Assembly: GCA_032717465.1 (NCBI GenBank)
Contig: CM064732.1
Coordinates: forward strand, 26,365,891 to 26,429,890
Length of the DNA stretch: 64,000 nucleotides
Reading direction: 5' to 3'
Origin: Coenobita brevimanus
Taxonomy: Eukaryota > Arthropoda > Malacostraca > Decapoda > Coenobitidae
Program-made: the position numbers and the translations under genes
The notes under the pieces: generated by a model
The model's database searches: none
What the model saw: the letters and a program-made list of their open reading frames with translations, nothing else
Told to the model about the DNA's origin: nothing
Shown here: in pieces, positions 48,115-58,449 of the stretch
Numbering within the stretch: position 1 is the first letter of the stretch
Layout of the letters: each line of letters starts with the position of its first letter

Positions 48115-49443
48115 ATGATTGTGAGATATTATTGTCACTATCTGTATGCGCCAACGCAAGATTGTGCAACCAGAGTGAGAGAAGAGTTCTGGACAAATGT
48201 GGAAATGTGCATGGAAAAGTTTGGAAGGAATGAGAGAGTGTTTTTGATCGGTGATATGAATGGTAAAGTAGGGAATGTGAAGATGGATGGAATAGTTGGT
48301 GAGTGGGGTGTGCCTGCTGAGATAGATGAGAATGGCAGTGCGTTAGTGGACATTTGTGCTGGGAGAAGGTTGGTGAAAGCCAATACCCTCTTCAGGCACA
48401 AAATTATCCACAGGTATACATGGCGAGTGATGAGAAGGGTGGGTGGTGAACTGAATGAAAGGAAGGCAGTGATTGATTATGTGTGTGTGGATGAAAGGAT
48501 GCGAAGATGTGTAATGGATGCAAGAGCTTATAGAGGTTGGGGGAGTGGACTTTCTGACCACTACTTGGTGATGGCCAGAATCAAGATCCAAATAAGATGG
48601 GGAAATAGAAGGGAAGGACGGGAAGAAGGAGTATTTGTATGGAGAGTGGAAAGGTTACAAGAGGATGAGAAAAAGGCAGAGTATAACAGAGAAGTGGAGG
48701 AACGATTGGGCAAATATGAATTGGAGCAGATGGGGACGTGGAAGGTATGTGCAGGATATTCGCAGAAGAAATAAGTGCAGCATGTGATGTGGTGTGTGGA
48801 ATGAAGAGAAGACGGAGGGGGGGTGCAAGGAACAGCGTGGTGGACTGAAGAGGTGAGACAGGCTGTGGCACAAAAGAAGAAAGCATACAATGAATGGATG
48901 AGAAATAGGGACGTGGAAGAAGTTGAGAGGCAGAAGAGAGAGTTATATGTAGAAAGAAAGAGAGAGGTGAAAAGATTAGTAAGAGAGAGTAAGAAGAGAG
49001 AGGATGAGGAATTTGGAAGGAATTTGAGTGTAAAGTGGAGGGACTGTAAGAAAATGTTCTGGAAAGAGGTGAAAAGAGTAAGACAGGGTGGAAGTGAAGT
49101 TAGCAGGGGAGTGAAAGATAAAAATGGTAGATTACTAATGGAGAAGGGAGAAAAAGTGAGCAGATGGAGAGAACACTTTAAGGAATTGTTGAACATAGGG
49201 GATGGAAGTAATGCGAGTATAAGTGGCTGGGGAATGGCTGGGAGAAGGAGGGAGGTGGGAAGACAGGAAGAAATCAGTAGGACAGAAGTTGTGGAAGCAA
49301 TGAAGAGAGTTAAATTGGGGAAAGCCCAGGGAATTGATGGAGTGTGTTGTGAACCGCTGAAGCATGGGGGAAAGATAGTAGTAGAATGGATGTGGAAAAT
49401 GTGCAGGTTGGCCTGGGAGGAAGGTAGAGTCCTGGAGGATTAG
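48115..49443 (+). pseudogene. RTE-like endonuclease and linker, with in-frame stops
   Basis: The endonuclease/exonuclease/phosphatase domain begins within 'YYCHYLYAPTQD', then 'VFLIGDMNGKVG' (the GDxN motif), 'IDYVCVDERMRR' and the closing 'GSGLSDHYLVMARI' with the SDH catalytic triplet. A stop at 48772-48774 ends the first 219 codons. The same frame resumes with a basic, coiled linker (48823-49443) and the RT entry box 'RVKLGKAQGIDGVCCEPLKH'. A TAG at 49441 ends this part, probably replacing a Trp codon. The N-terminal third of the endonuclease is missing. Confidence 0.87.
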
Positions 49444-49464
49444 AAGTCAGGTATATTTATTCCC

Positions 49465-50679
49465 TTGTACAAAGGAAAAGGGGAAAAAGAAGTGTGTGGT
49501 AATCATAGGGGCATTGGTCTTCTTAGTATAATAGGAAAAGTGTATGGCAGGATACTTAATGACAGAGTTAGAGAAAGAACAGAGATTTTAGTTGGAGAAG
49601 AACAGGGAGGCTTTAGGAAGGGAAGAGGTTGTGTAGATCAGATATTCATTCTTAGATCTTTAGTGGAAAAGTTTCTAGAGAAGGGAAAGAAGTTGTATGC
49701 GGCTTTCATGGATATGGAGAAAGCATATGATGGGGTGGATAGACAAGGATTGTGGAAAGTATTAAGAATATATGGAGTAGATAGGAAGTTGTTGAATGCT
49801 TTGAAGAGTATGTATGATGGTGCTAAGGCTGCAATGCGTGTGGATGGTGAACTGAGTGAATTTTTCTCTTTGAAGGTTGGATTGAAACAGGGATGTGTCA
49901 TGTTTCCATGGTTGTTCAATCTGTACATGGATGGGGTAATAAAAGAGGTACAAGGTAGGGTAGTGGATGTTGGAGTGGCCCAGGTGAGAGAGGAAAATGT
50001 TTGGAAACTCCCTGTACTGTTGTTTGCAGATGATACTGTGCTGTTGAGTGAAGACGAAGGAGAGCTGCAAGGCTTGGTGGATGAGTTCGGGAGAGTGTGT
50101 AAGAAACGGAATCTAAAGGTGAATGTAGGGAAGAGTAAAGTGATGGTCTTTGAGAGAGGTGAAGTCAGTGAATGTACAGCGAGGTTGGATGGTGAGGAAT
50201 TGGAAAATGTGAGTACGTTTAAGTACTTGGGTAGTGTGATGAGTAAGGATGGAAGTTTGGAGGGTGAAGTGCTTGAAAGGGTACAGCAGGGAAGAAAGAT
50301 TGCTGTTTCTTTGAAAGCAGTGATAAGAAGCAGGGAAGTGAGCATGGAAGTGAAAAAGTTACTACATGACCGTACTGTGATACCAACTCTAACGTATGGA
50401 AGTGAAGCTTGGACGTTGCTGGAAGGACACAAGTCAAGAGTGAGAGCAGTGGAAATGAGTTATTTAAGAGGAGCCTGTGGAGTCACATGGAAAGACAGGC
50501 TGACAAATGAGGATATAAAGGAGCGTTGTGGTGTGGATGTGGATGTGATAGGAAGCGTTAGGAGGAATACACTGAGGTGGTATGGGCATGTGGAGAGGAT
50601 GGAGGGTGAAAGACTGACGAAGAGAGTGTATGTGAGTGAGGTGGAGGGGGGAAGAAGGAGGGGGAGGCCGAGGGTGTGA
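49465..50679 (+). pseudogene. RTE-like reverse transcriptase (FADD), 404 open codons
   Basis: It continues the same frame after the TAG. Motifs: 'GNHRGIGLLSIIGKVYGRIL' (residues 12-31), 'QGGFRKGRG' (47-55), 'AAFMDMEKAYDGV' (79-91), 'GLKQGCVMFPWLFNLYMDG' (139-157), the catalytic 'LLFADDTVLL' (FADD 187-190), 'FKYLGSVMSKDGS', 'LTYGSEAWTL' and 'LRWYGHVERMEGERLTKRV'. All polymerase Asp residues I can identify are present. The frame ends early, at 'GRPRV', compared with the copy at 53112, whose protein extends about 30 residues further. The enzyme would perform target-primed reverse transcription; this copy lacks a continuous endonuclease-RT frame. Confidence 0.9.
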
Positions 50680-50810
50680 TGAAGGGATGGGGTGGAGTGT
50701 TATATGTGAGAGGGGGTATGAGTCGGGAGCCGGGCAGTGAAATGGCGGGGGACAGGGCGCCGTGGAGGCGATTTGTTTGTGGCCACCCCGAACGGGATTG
50801 AGGCGTCTGG

Positions 50811-50812
<2 letters not shown>

Positions 50813-50886
<74 letters not shown>
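50813..50886. repeat. (TA)n microsatellite, LINE tail
   Basis: A TA run of about 74 bp joined directly to the LINE 3' end. Confidence 0.97.
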
Positions 50887-50889
<3 letters not shown>

Positions 50890-51570
50890 CAGAGACTTCA
50901 CTTCACCGTGAAGATATGTAATGGTTTATTTCGGCACAAAGCATCCAGTGATCACCATATTGACTGGAAAGGCTCCAAGATTCTAGCAAGATCAAAAAGC
51001 TTAGATGAAAGAAATGTAAAAGAATCTTGTCTAATTTCTGGCACATATGAAAAGAATGTAAACATGAGCTATGGTCATTTTAAGTGTGATAAATTGTTAA
51101 CTGAATTTTAAAGCAGTATCCCCCAGACTAACACGTGATTGTTTCCTGTCATCTCCTGGTGGTGTAGTCACACCTGTGAGGGACACACCAAGCATTAATC
51201 CTCTAGGTCCTTAGTTAAGCAGCAGTATTTGTCCCCTCCTCCCTCACCGACTCCCCTTCCCCCTTCCCCTCCTCCCCTTCCCTTTCCCCTCCCTCCCACT
51301 CCCCTTTATTCCCCTCCTACTTCCTCCTCCTTTGTCACGTGCATTTTTAGATTCAGGTCATCCTTTGTTGTGTTCCACTCCCTGCTGCAGGTGACCATAA
51401 GTTAAGCCGCAGGTAAAAATTCAGGTCATCCATTGTTCTTTTTGCCACTACCTGCTGCGGGTGTGCATAAAAGACCTCTACCCTTTACGTTTCTGTCTCA
51501 CTCTGTCTGAAGATGTAATATACGAAAGTACTCACTGTCGCTCCTTTCATTTCTCCCGTGGTTCGTTCGC
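50887..51570. other. Unassigned DNA with a C/T-rich block
   Basis: No gene recognised. 51230-51330 is a run of 'cccctcc' and 'ccccttcc' words. Confidence 0.35.
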
Positions 51571-51578
51571 ATATATAT

Positions 51579-51651
<73 letters not shown>
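51571..51651. repeat. (TA)n microsatellite
   Basis: About 80 bp of TA, with one GA interruption near its start, ending at a tRNA-like SINE head. Confidence 0.97.
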
Positions 51652-51654
<3 letters not shown>

Positions 51655-52021
51655 CCTCTGTGGGACAGTGGTCGAGTGTGTGTTTCGCACACAAGTGAAC
51701 CAGAATTCGAGCCCCGCCAGGGTAATAAACTTTGGGAGTGATCACCCAGCCACGTACTGCATTGGCTGACACAAGCGGTGCTGTGGTTGAACCAGTGTTG
51801 CTTACTATAAAGTATGCTTGCACCCAGTCGGCTTGCTCGGGCCGATTACACTTGGTTCAGAGACTACACACACATCCAAGGCCAATCCAACACTACAATT
51901 ACACTTACAAGCACTTCTCATCCTACATACACTCTCTACCAGACAGCCTAAGCCACTTGATAGAGTTACAATGGCTGAGGTCGGAATAGGCCGGTCCTGC
52001 AGTGGATACTCAAACGGCTGA

Positions 52022-52024
<3 letters not shown>
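51652..52024 (+). mobile_element. tRNA-derived SINE (~370 bp) between (TA)n tracts
   Basis: The head resembles a tRNA: an A-box-like TGGGACAGTGG (about 51661) and a B-box-like AATTCGAGCCC (about 51703) lie about 33 bp apart, as RNA polymerase III promoters require. A non-tRNA body of about 290 bp follows and ends at (TA)n. It is probably mobilised by one of the microsatellite-tailed LINEs; that link is inference. Confidence 0.65.

Positions 52025-52098
<74 letters not shown>
52025..52098. repeat. (TA)n microsatellite, SINE tail
   Basis: About 73 bp of TA following the SINE body. Confidence 0.97.
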
Positions 52099-52100
<2 letters not shown>

Positions 52101-52989
52101 TATGGGACGAAGAATCAGTTACTGTATAATGATTACCGAATATTTTGTTATGTGTGGCGATTTGATTCTCACAAGCTTGAGTTTGAACACATAGGCTAAC
52201 CCAGAAGACCAGTCTTTTTGCACAGCTATCTGCGTGCGTCATTCTAGGCGCAATGCATCTCGTAAGTCATAAATACTGCTCGTTATTGCTGCCTTCCATC
52301 GTTGTGATTATTTCGTGGTCCTGTATTAGTGTGCTAACACCGGGAAGAACATAATGATGACTGCTCTCAGTTGTGTCATCCACCCGAAATCGTCTAATCC
52401 AACCTTCTGTGGTTCTGCCTACATCGAATGTTCTCACTGTCTGTTTGGGATTCTCCTGCCCCCACCCCTCAAAAAAAGAATAAAAATAAATATCCGTTCT
52501 CATATCCCCAGTGGTTGGAAGTATATTGCTTGCCCTGTCCATATTACGGTAACCCCAAGGTCTGCTTGACGATTTATGATAAAAAATTAAGGTGTAACAG
52601 CCAGGCAGTCATCCCATGACCGAATGTGGTTCACACTTCGCCTCTCCGATGCAAGTTTTCACGAATTGATGTTAAGGCTTCGAAATTTCCACAGTTTATT
52701 AGTTGTGTACTGAGGAAGTCAGGGCAGCCAAACACGAATATGTAACTATCCTATAGTTCTCATAATCTTTCACGTGTTTCACGTAATCTTTGGTCATAAC
52801 AGCGACACGACTTTTGTTTCTGATTGTACATGTCATGATGTGATTAACTGTAAATCTAATACATGTATATACTCGATGTATTTACTTCTATCAGTATAGG
52901 CTGCATCATAATCTGACCATTTACCCATCTATCCGTTTCCATACCGAAGTAGCTGTTCACCTGTCAAATACTCAGTATATTTCTGTCCC
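52099..52989. other. Unassigned DNA
   Basis: A 91-codon minus frame (52267-52542) has uneven composition and no domain I can name. I see no repeat. Confidence 0.3.
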
Positions 52990-53025
52990 TCACACACACA
53001 CACACACACACATACACACACACAT

Positions 53026-53099
<74 letters not shown>
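52990..53099. repeat. (CA)n-(TA)n compound microsatellite
   Basis: About 46 bp of CA with CATA interruptions pass into about 64 bp of TA, which ends where an RTE-like LINE fragment begins. Confidence 0.97.
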
Positions 53100-53102
<3 letters not shown>

Positions 53103-53104
53103 CT

Positions 53105-54164
53105 CATTTTAATGGAGGGGAAATTGTTGAGTGCTGTGAAGAGTATGTACGAGGGAGCTAGGGCTACGGTGCGAGTGGATGGTGAGCTGAGTGAGTTCTT
53201 TGATCTCAATGTGGGACTGAAACAGGGGTGTGTGATGTCTCCATGGCTGTTTAATATATATATGGATGGGGTTGTAAAGGAGGTGCAAGGTAGGGCAGTG
53301 GATGTGGGGGTGGCCCTAATGAATGAGGGTGAGATTTGGAAGCTTCCGGTGTTGCTGTTTGCTGATGATACAGTATTGTTGAATGAAGATGAATGGGAGT
53401 TGCAAGGTTTGGTGAATGAATTTGGGACAGTGTGTAGGAGGAGGAAGCTGAAAGTTAATGTAAACAAAAGTAAAGTTATGGTGTTTGAGAGGAATGAAGT
53501 CACAGAGTGTGCAGTGAGGTTGGATGGCGAGGATATGGAGAATGTGAGTGCATTCAAGTACTTGGGTAGTGTGATGAGTAAGGATGGAACTTTGGGGGAT
53601 GAAGTACGTGAAAGGGTACAGCAGGGAAGGAAGGTTGTTGGTACACTGAAAGCAGTGATGAGAAATAGGGAGGTGAGTATGGAAGTTAAGAAGTCACTGC
53701 ATGATGGTATTGTGATCCCTACCCTGACGTATGGAAGCGAGGAGTGGACCTTGCAAGAGGGGAACAAGTCAAGAGTGAGAGCAGTGGAAATGAGTTACAT
53801 GAGAGGAGCATGTGGAGTGACGTGGAGGGACAGGTTGACGAATGAAGAAGTGACGGAACGTTGTGGGGTAGATGTGGATGTGGTTGAAAAGATTAGAAGA
53901 AATACACTGAGGTGGTTTGGACATGTGAAGAAAATGGAGAATGAAAGACTGACTAAGAGGGTGTATGTAGGTGAGGTGGAGGGAGGGAGAGGGAGGGGAA
54001 GACCGAGGATGAGGTGGAGGGATGAAGTTGAGAGGTATATGAGGGAGGGGGGGTTGAGTTGGGGGAGGGTAGTCGAATGGTGGGTGACAGAGTGACTTGG
54101 AGGCGTTTTGTCTGCGGCCACCCTTTTCGGGATTAGGGCGTCGGGCTATAGATAGATAGATAGA
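53105..54164 (+). mobile_element. RTE-like LINE (subfamily 3), 3' fragment
   Basis: It matches the copy at 48115 from the RT palm to the 3' end. The coding part is open to its natural stop, and the tail is 'gggattagggcgtcgggct' followed by (TAGA)n. The 5' truncation is at a (TA)n tract. Confidence 0.93.
53112..54095 (+). pseudogene. RTE-like RT palm, thumb and C-terminal domain, open to natural stop
   Basis: 327 open codons. Motifs: 'SMYEGARATVRVDGELSEFF', 'GLKQGCVMSPWLFNIYMDG', catalytic 'LLFADDTVLL' (FADD at about residue 86), 'FKYLGSVMSKDGT', 'LTYGSEEWTL', 'LRWFGHVKKMENERLTKRV', and a C-terminal tail 'RMRWRDEVERYMREGG' that the longer copy lacks. The absence of stops suggests recent insertion. 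It lacks the endonuclease and RT fingers, so it cannot act alone; the start Met is internal. Confidence 0.92.
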
Positions 54165-54167
54165 TTT

Positions 54168-54225
54168 TAATGTCAGGACCATCTTGCATAGCCCCGGGCT
54201 ACTACACACCTCATGGGGCAACATA

Positions 54226-54228
<3 letters not shown>
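54168..54228 (+). repeat. Hairpin-bearing dispersed repeat, 3' end only
   Basis: About 60 bp, 'aatgtcaggacca' through 'catggggcaacatagga', match the 3' end of copy 1. The fragment begins right after the (TAGA)n tail of the LINE and is followed by (TA)n. Confidence 0.7.

Positions 54229-54300
<72 letters not shown>
54229..54300. repeat. (TA)n microsatellite
   Basis: A TA run of about 72 bp. Confidence 0.97.
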
Positions 54301-54303
<3 letters not shown>

Positions 54304-55010
54304 CCAAACTTAGAGATCCGTTGATACGTTTAAACTGACACGTAGACAGGCCAGGGGGTTAATCAAAGACAGATGAACTCTTCTGGGCTTTATTCCTTCT
54401 AAGGCAGCAGTGCTGACGTACACTTGCAAAATTATGTAACATTTCTCTCCCACGTTAACTCTGTCCTCCACTCAGTACTACTAGCTCACTGTCCATTTAC
54501 TGACTGACTGCATCTCATTTACCGTTCAGTGTCTCACTGCTCACTGACTGACCGTTACTGACCATGACTCACTGTATGACTAACTCTCTCTGTCTCTCAG
54601 TGGCTCACCAACTAAACTGAACTCAACTGAAATGTCTATCAACCTCATTAAACTAAACTGAACCCCTGCACGGAACTCCATCAGTCCCTCTCTGGCGAAC
54701 TCACTGAACTGAACTGAACTGCATCGGATTCGTAACGGTCATTTTGTATCACTCCCAGTCCCCCTGTCTTCACCTACCAGTATAGCCCATAACTCACCAG
54801 AACGTAGGAGAGAATTCCTATTTTCTGACAAAACAAAGTATATATATTTACAATGCACAATAACAATAAAATCCAAAGCATTCTCTCACTAATGCTTATC
54901 ATCCACCATCATTGAAACTCTAGATTAGTAATCCTCTGGCAATCGGAAGCATATTCATCAAAGCTTCACTAAAATCGATAAAATGTCTTAGGATTTCACT
55001 TTTTTGTTTT
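54301..55010. other. Unassigned DNA rich in CACTGA/ACTGAACT words
   Basis: 54470-54720 contains many 'cactgactgac' and 'actgaactgaac' words without a fixed period. No gene is recognised. The segment 54930-54985 resembles 57615-57670. Confidence 0.4.
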
Positions 55011-55098
55011 CTTATACGAGGAGGAAGGAACCAAAGGCCGCGAGCCCGCAATTATTGTTCTTTCCAAGAGAAAAACAAAATACAAGAGAGAGCCAAAT

Positions 55099-55725
55099 TC
55101 AAGATCCGATCATTTCGAGATGCCTGGACACACTGCGTTTGAAAAACTGGAGATCATTGGAAGCAGGAAACACAGACAGAGGGAGACAGTACCAGAGTTG
55201 ACCTGTTGCATAAATGAAGGACTGGGAGTAACGGTTAACTCTTGCATTAGAGAATTGGACAGAAAAGGGATGAGAGTTTGCTGCTAGACGGGTGCTACGC
55301 GCCCGTCGTAGAGGTGGAGGAATGCATGCAGACAGTTCAGAATAGCAGTGACAATTGAAGCAGCGATAGAGAAGAGATAAAGATGCAACAGTGCGACGAA
55401 GAGACAGAGGTTGAAGGGAGTCAGTAAGAGCAGGAGAGTTAATGAGACAAAAAGCCTTTGACTCCATCCTATTGAGAAGAGCTGTATGTGGAGAGCCTCC
55501 CCACACATGAGAGTTGTACTTCACACAGGGGTGGATAAAAGCCCTGAATAGAGTCAACAATTGTGCAGGGGTAAAGAAGGAACGGAGTCGGCTTAGCACA
55601 TCTAATCTCTTGGAAGCAGATTTTACAAGAGATGGAATATGATCTCTCCAAGATAAGTCCCGAGTAAATGAAACTCCAAGCATGTTCAAGGATGATGCAG
55701 GATTAAGCTGAATATAATTAAACAT
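55099..55725 (-). pseudogene. LINE-J C-terminal domain, 208 open codons
   Basis: It contains 'LNMLGVSFTRDLSWRDHI', 'RLRSFFTPAQLLTLFRAF', 'HVWGGSPHTALLNRMESKAF' and the closing 'NDLQFFKRSVSRHLEM'. This is the best-preserved C-terminal part of LINE-J in the window. It ends at the same terminus as copies B and C. Confidence 0.85.
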
Positions 55726-55941
55726 TAGTGGGTATACCTGTGGAAGATTTTGTCAGGTTGATAGGTGTAAAAACTGAGTCTTCGATGCATTAAAAACAAC
55801 CAGATTATTTTTACTCCAGTCAGGTATACGAGCCAAGTCAGACATTAGGTGTGCCGTAGCCTCATCCCTTGTTTGTTGAAGTACCTGTTGAGATGGACGT
55901 TGCGGGAACAGAATGGAAAGGTGAAGGGTGGAGTCATCAGC

Positions 55942-56727
55942 TTATGAGTAGATAGGGTTAGATGTACAGCTTAGAAGGTCATTGATGAATAAAAGGAAGA
56001 GAGTTAGTGACAGGACAGAGCCCCGAGGAACACCACTGTTGATAGATCTAGGAGGAGAACAATGGTCGTCTACAACAGCGGCTATAGAACGACCAGAAAG
56101 GAAGCTAGAGATGAAGGCACAGACAGAAGGATAGAAACCATAAGAGGGCAGTTTGGGAACTAAAGATTTATGCCAGACTCGATCGAAAGCCTTTGAGATG
56201 TCAAGTGCATTGGCAAAGCTTTTGCCGAAGTCCTGCAAGGAGGATGACAAGGAGTCTGAAAGGTAGGTGAGAAGATCGTCAGTGGAGCGTCCCTGACGGA
56301 ACCCATACTGATGATCAGAAAGAAGGTTGTGATAGGAAAGATGCTTTAAAATATTTCTATTAAGAATTTATTCGAAAACTTTTGAGATACAGGATGTTAA
56401 AGCAATTGGACGATAGTTAGAGGGTTGGGAACGGTCACCCTTCTTTGGGACTGGCTGAATGAGAGCAAACTTCCAGCAAGAAGGAAAGGTACAAGTTGAT
56501 AGACAAAGGTGAAAGAGTTTGCCTAGGCCGGATGTAATCACAGAAGCACAGTTCTTGAGAACAACAGGAGAGACTTCATCAGGCCCATATACCTTGACAG
56601 TCTCCAGGCCTGTGATGGCAGAAAATACATCAGCTGATGAAATTTTAATGTCAGCCATAAGAATGTCAGAGGGGTGAAGTGATGGAGGAACAGCACCGGA
56701 ATCGTTTAAGGGGGAATTTGAGGACAA
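55942..56727 (-). pseudogene. LINE-J reverse transcriptase fragments (mutated YADD)
   Basis: 56368-56727 gives 'KVYGPDEVSPVVLKN' and 'SNYRPIALTSCISKVFE'; 55942-56250 gives '[14 protein letters not shown]', 'INSGVPRGSVLS' and 'LFINDLLS', and then stops where the Tyr codon of YADD has become TAA (near 55941). A frameshift separates the two pieces. Confidence 0.87.
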
Positions 56728-57432
56728 AGTTTGAGTGAAGAGATCTGCTTTATCAGTAGAAGAAATAGCTAGTGAGCCATCAGAGTAGAAAAGGGGAGGG
56801 AAGGATGATGAGGTAAAGCCGTTAGAAAGGTTTTTGGCAAGGTGCCAGAAGGAGCGGGAAGAATTCGAGTTGGAGAGTTAAGAGCATTGAGTACAGATGA
56901 AATTATTTTTAGCAGAGCGAAGAACAGAGTTAGCACAATTCCGGGCAGAAACGTATAAAAAATGCGATTCAGGGGTTAGTTGGCTCCAGTACCTTTTTTA
57001 GGCCCTCTCCTTGTTGCGGACAGCATTAGATCAAGCGTGATTAAACCACGGCTTTCTTGCATTAGTCAAAGGATATGAGAAAGGAATGTATGCTTCTATG
57101 CCCGAGAGAATAACCTCCATAATGCGCAAGGCACACTCAGATGGCTCCCGGCCAAGGAAGCAATAATCATTCCAGGGAAAATCAAAGAAGTAATGCCTGA
57201 GGGCCTCCCAATCCACTGCTCCAAAGTGCCACAGACGACGTTTCTTTGGAGGGTCCACAGGCCATACCAGAGCGATAGGACAGGTTAAGGTGATAAGGTT
57301 GTGATCGGAGGAGCCCAACGGAAAGAAAAGATTAGAAGGATTGGTTGTAAGGAAGAGGTCAAGTATGTTGGAGCTCTCTCCAAGGTGGTCAGGGATGTGG
57401 GTAGGGTGCTGTACAAGGTGCTCTAGGTCATA

Positions 57433-58074
57433 TAATGGTAATATTCAGATGAATGAAGTCAGGGGTATTATGTTGCTGAAGGACATTGAGTATAACAGGC
57501 CTTTGAGGAATTTCTAATAGTAACCTTTTAAATTGCCATCTCTTCATTGAGGGTATGATAGAAAATGATGAATGATGGCAAGCTAAGAGAAAATTTTTAG
57601 ATGAAACTTTGTTTTGTAAAATCCTCTCATAATCGGAGGCATATCATCACAGTTTCACCAAAATTACTAACAAACAAGAAATATATCATGGGGTACTGGC
57701 CACAAAGTTAGGATACAATTTGCCAACTTGATTTTGAGATACTTTGAGAACAGCCCCCCCCCCCCACACACACACATGCATGCTGGCAATTGCGTTATCA
57801 CCTCATTAGGCAGATGATAACAATGCCAAGAACTAATTCCTTAGATAGGAGAAAATCAACAAACAGACATGCAAGAATCTACAGTGTTCATCACATCTCC
57901 AGGTAAATAACATTAACTGTATCCTACAGCACAGCATTTAGTCTCTAGAAGTTAGTCATGTCTCAGGATATAATACATTTCCCTAATCCTACTGTCACAA
58001 CAATGCCAGTCTCTCAAAACTGTGTTGTCCCCACTACAAACCACCTAACTGTACCTTAATAAAACTATATACAG
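57433..58074. other. Unassigned DNA
   Basis: No gene recognised. A C-run and short (CA)n lie at 57755-57777. Confidence 0.35.
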
Positions 58075-58354
58075 CAGCATTTCTCAACCTGGGGTGCTGA
58101 AATCAGTTTTAGGGGGTCCTGGAAGATGCTGCATTATTGTATTTCTTATTGGCTTTGCTTAGTATTGGCATCCTTTATTTATTTTTTTTGGAAAGTGTAT
58201 AAAATAAAATGTTAGGCAGTGCTTCACTTTACTTTAACCCTGCAGCAGTGTAGGAACTGTAGTCCCAGTACCTACTGTAGATGTAAAGGGGTGCTGCCTG
58301 GACTGAGATCTTATTACAGGGGAGGCTGAGGTTGGAAAAGGTTAAGAAATGCTG
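58075..58354. mobile_element. hAT MITE (280 bp) with perfect 8-bp target duplication
   Basis: The ends CAGCATTTCTCAACC and, reversed, CAGCATTTCTTAACC differ at one of 15 positions and are of the hAT type. The 8-mer atatacag flanks both sides (58067-58074 and 58355-58362). The interior is non-coding. Confidence 0.93.
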
Positions 58355-58449
58355 ATATACAGCATAAACTTACAGAATAAGAGGTCATTGCAGTCACCCC
58401 TGCCGTCTAAGTTCCACGGCATGATGATCTGCTGGATTGCTCGTGCTGT

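Larger units (their letters stand above)
48115..50812 (+). mobile_element. RTE-like LINE (subfamily 3), long copy
   Basis: About 2.7 kb. It is 5'-truncated inside the endonuclease and complete at the 3' end, where 'gggattgaggcgtctggca' passes directly into (TA)n. Endonuclease and RT lie in one and the same frame, interrupted by only a few stops (48772, one near 48800, and 49441). It is therefore one of the youngest-looking LINEs in the window. A second, shorter copy is at 53105-54164. Confidence 0.92.
55011..57432 (-). mobile_element. LINE-J copy D: minus strand, 5'-truncated
   Basis: It matches copy B from the endonuclease (equivalent to about 18330) to the 3' end. On the plus strand it starts with the reverse of the 'ccttcctcctcgtata' end and A tail at 55011. 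Open pieces: 57031-57318 (linker with 'GSSDHNLITLT' and 'KPWFNHA'), 56368-56727 (RT entry), 55942-56250 (RT palm) and 55099-55725 (C-terminal). Confidence 0.93.

Noticed and set aside
48561..50437. Minus-strand frames of 211 and 264 codons opposite the RTE-like LINE
   Set aside because: The plus strand shows conserved endonuclease and RT motifs. The purine-rich coding strand leaves the opposite strand poor in stops.
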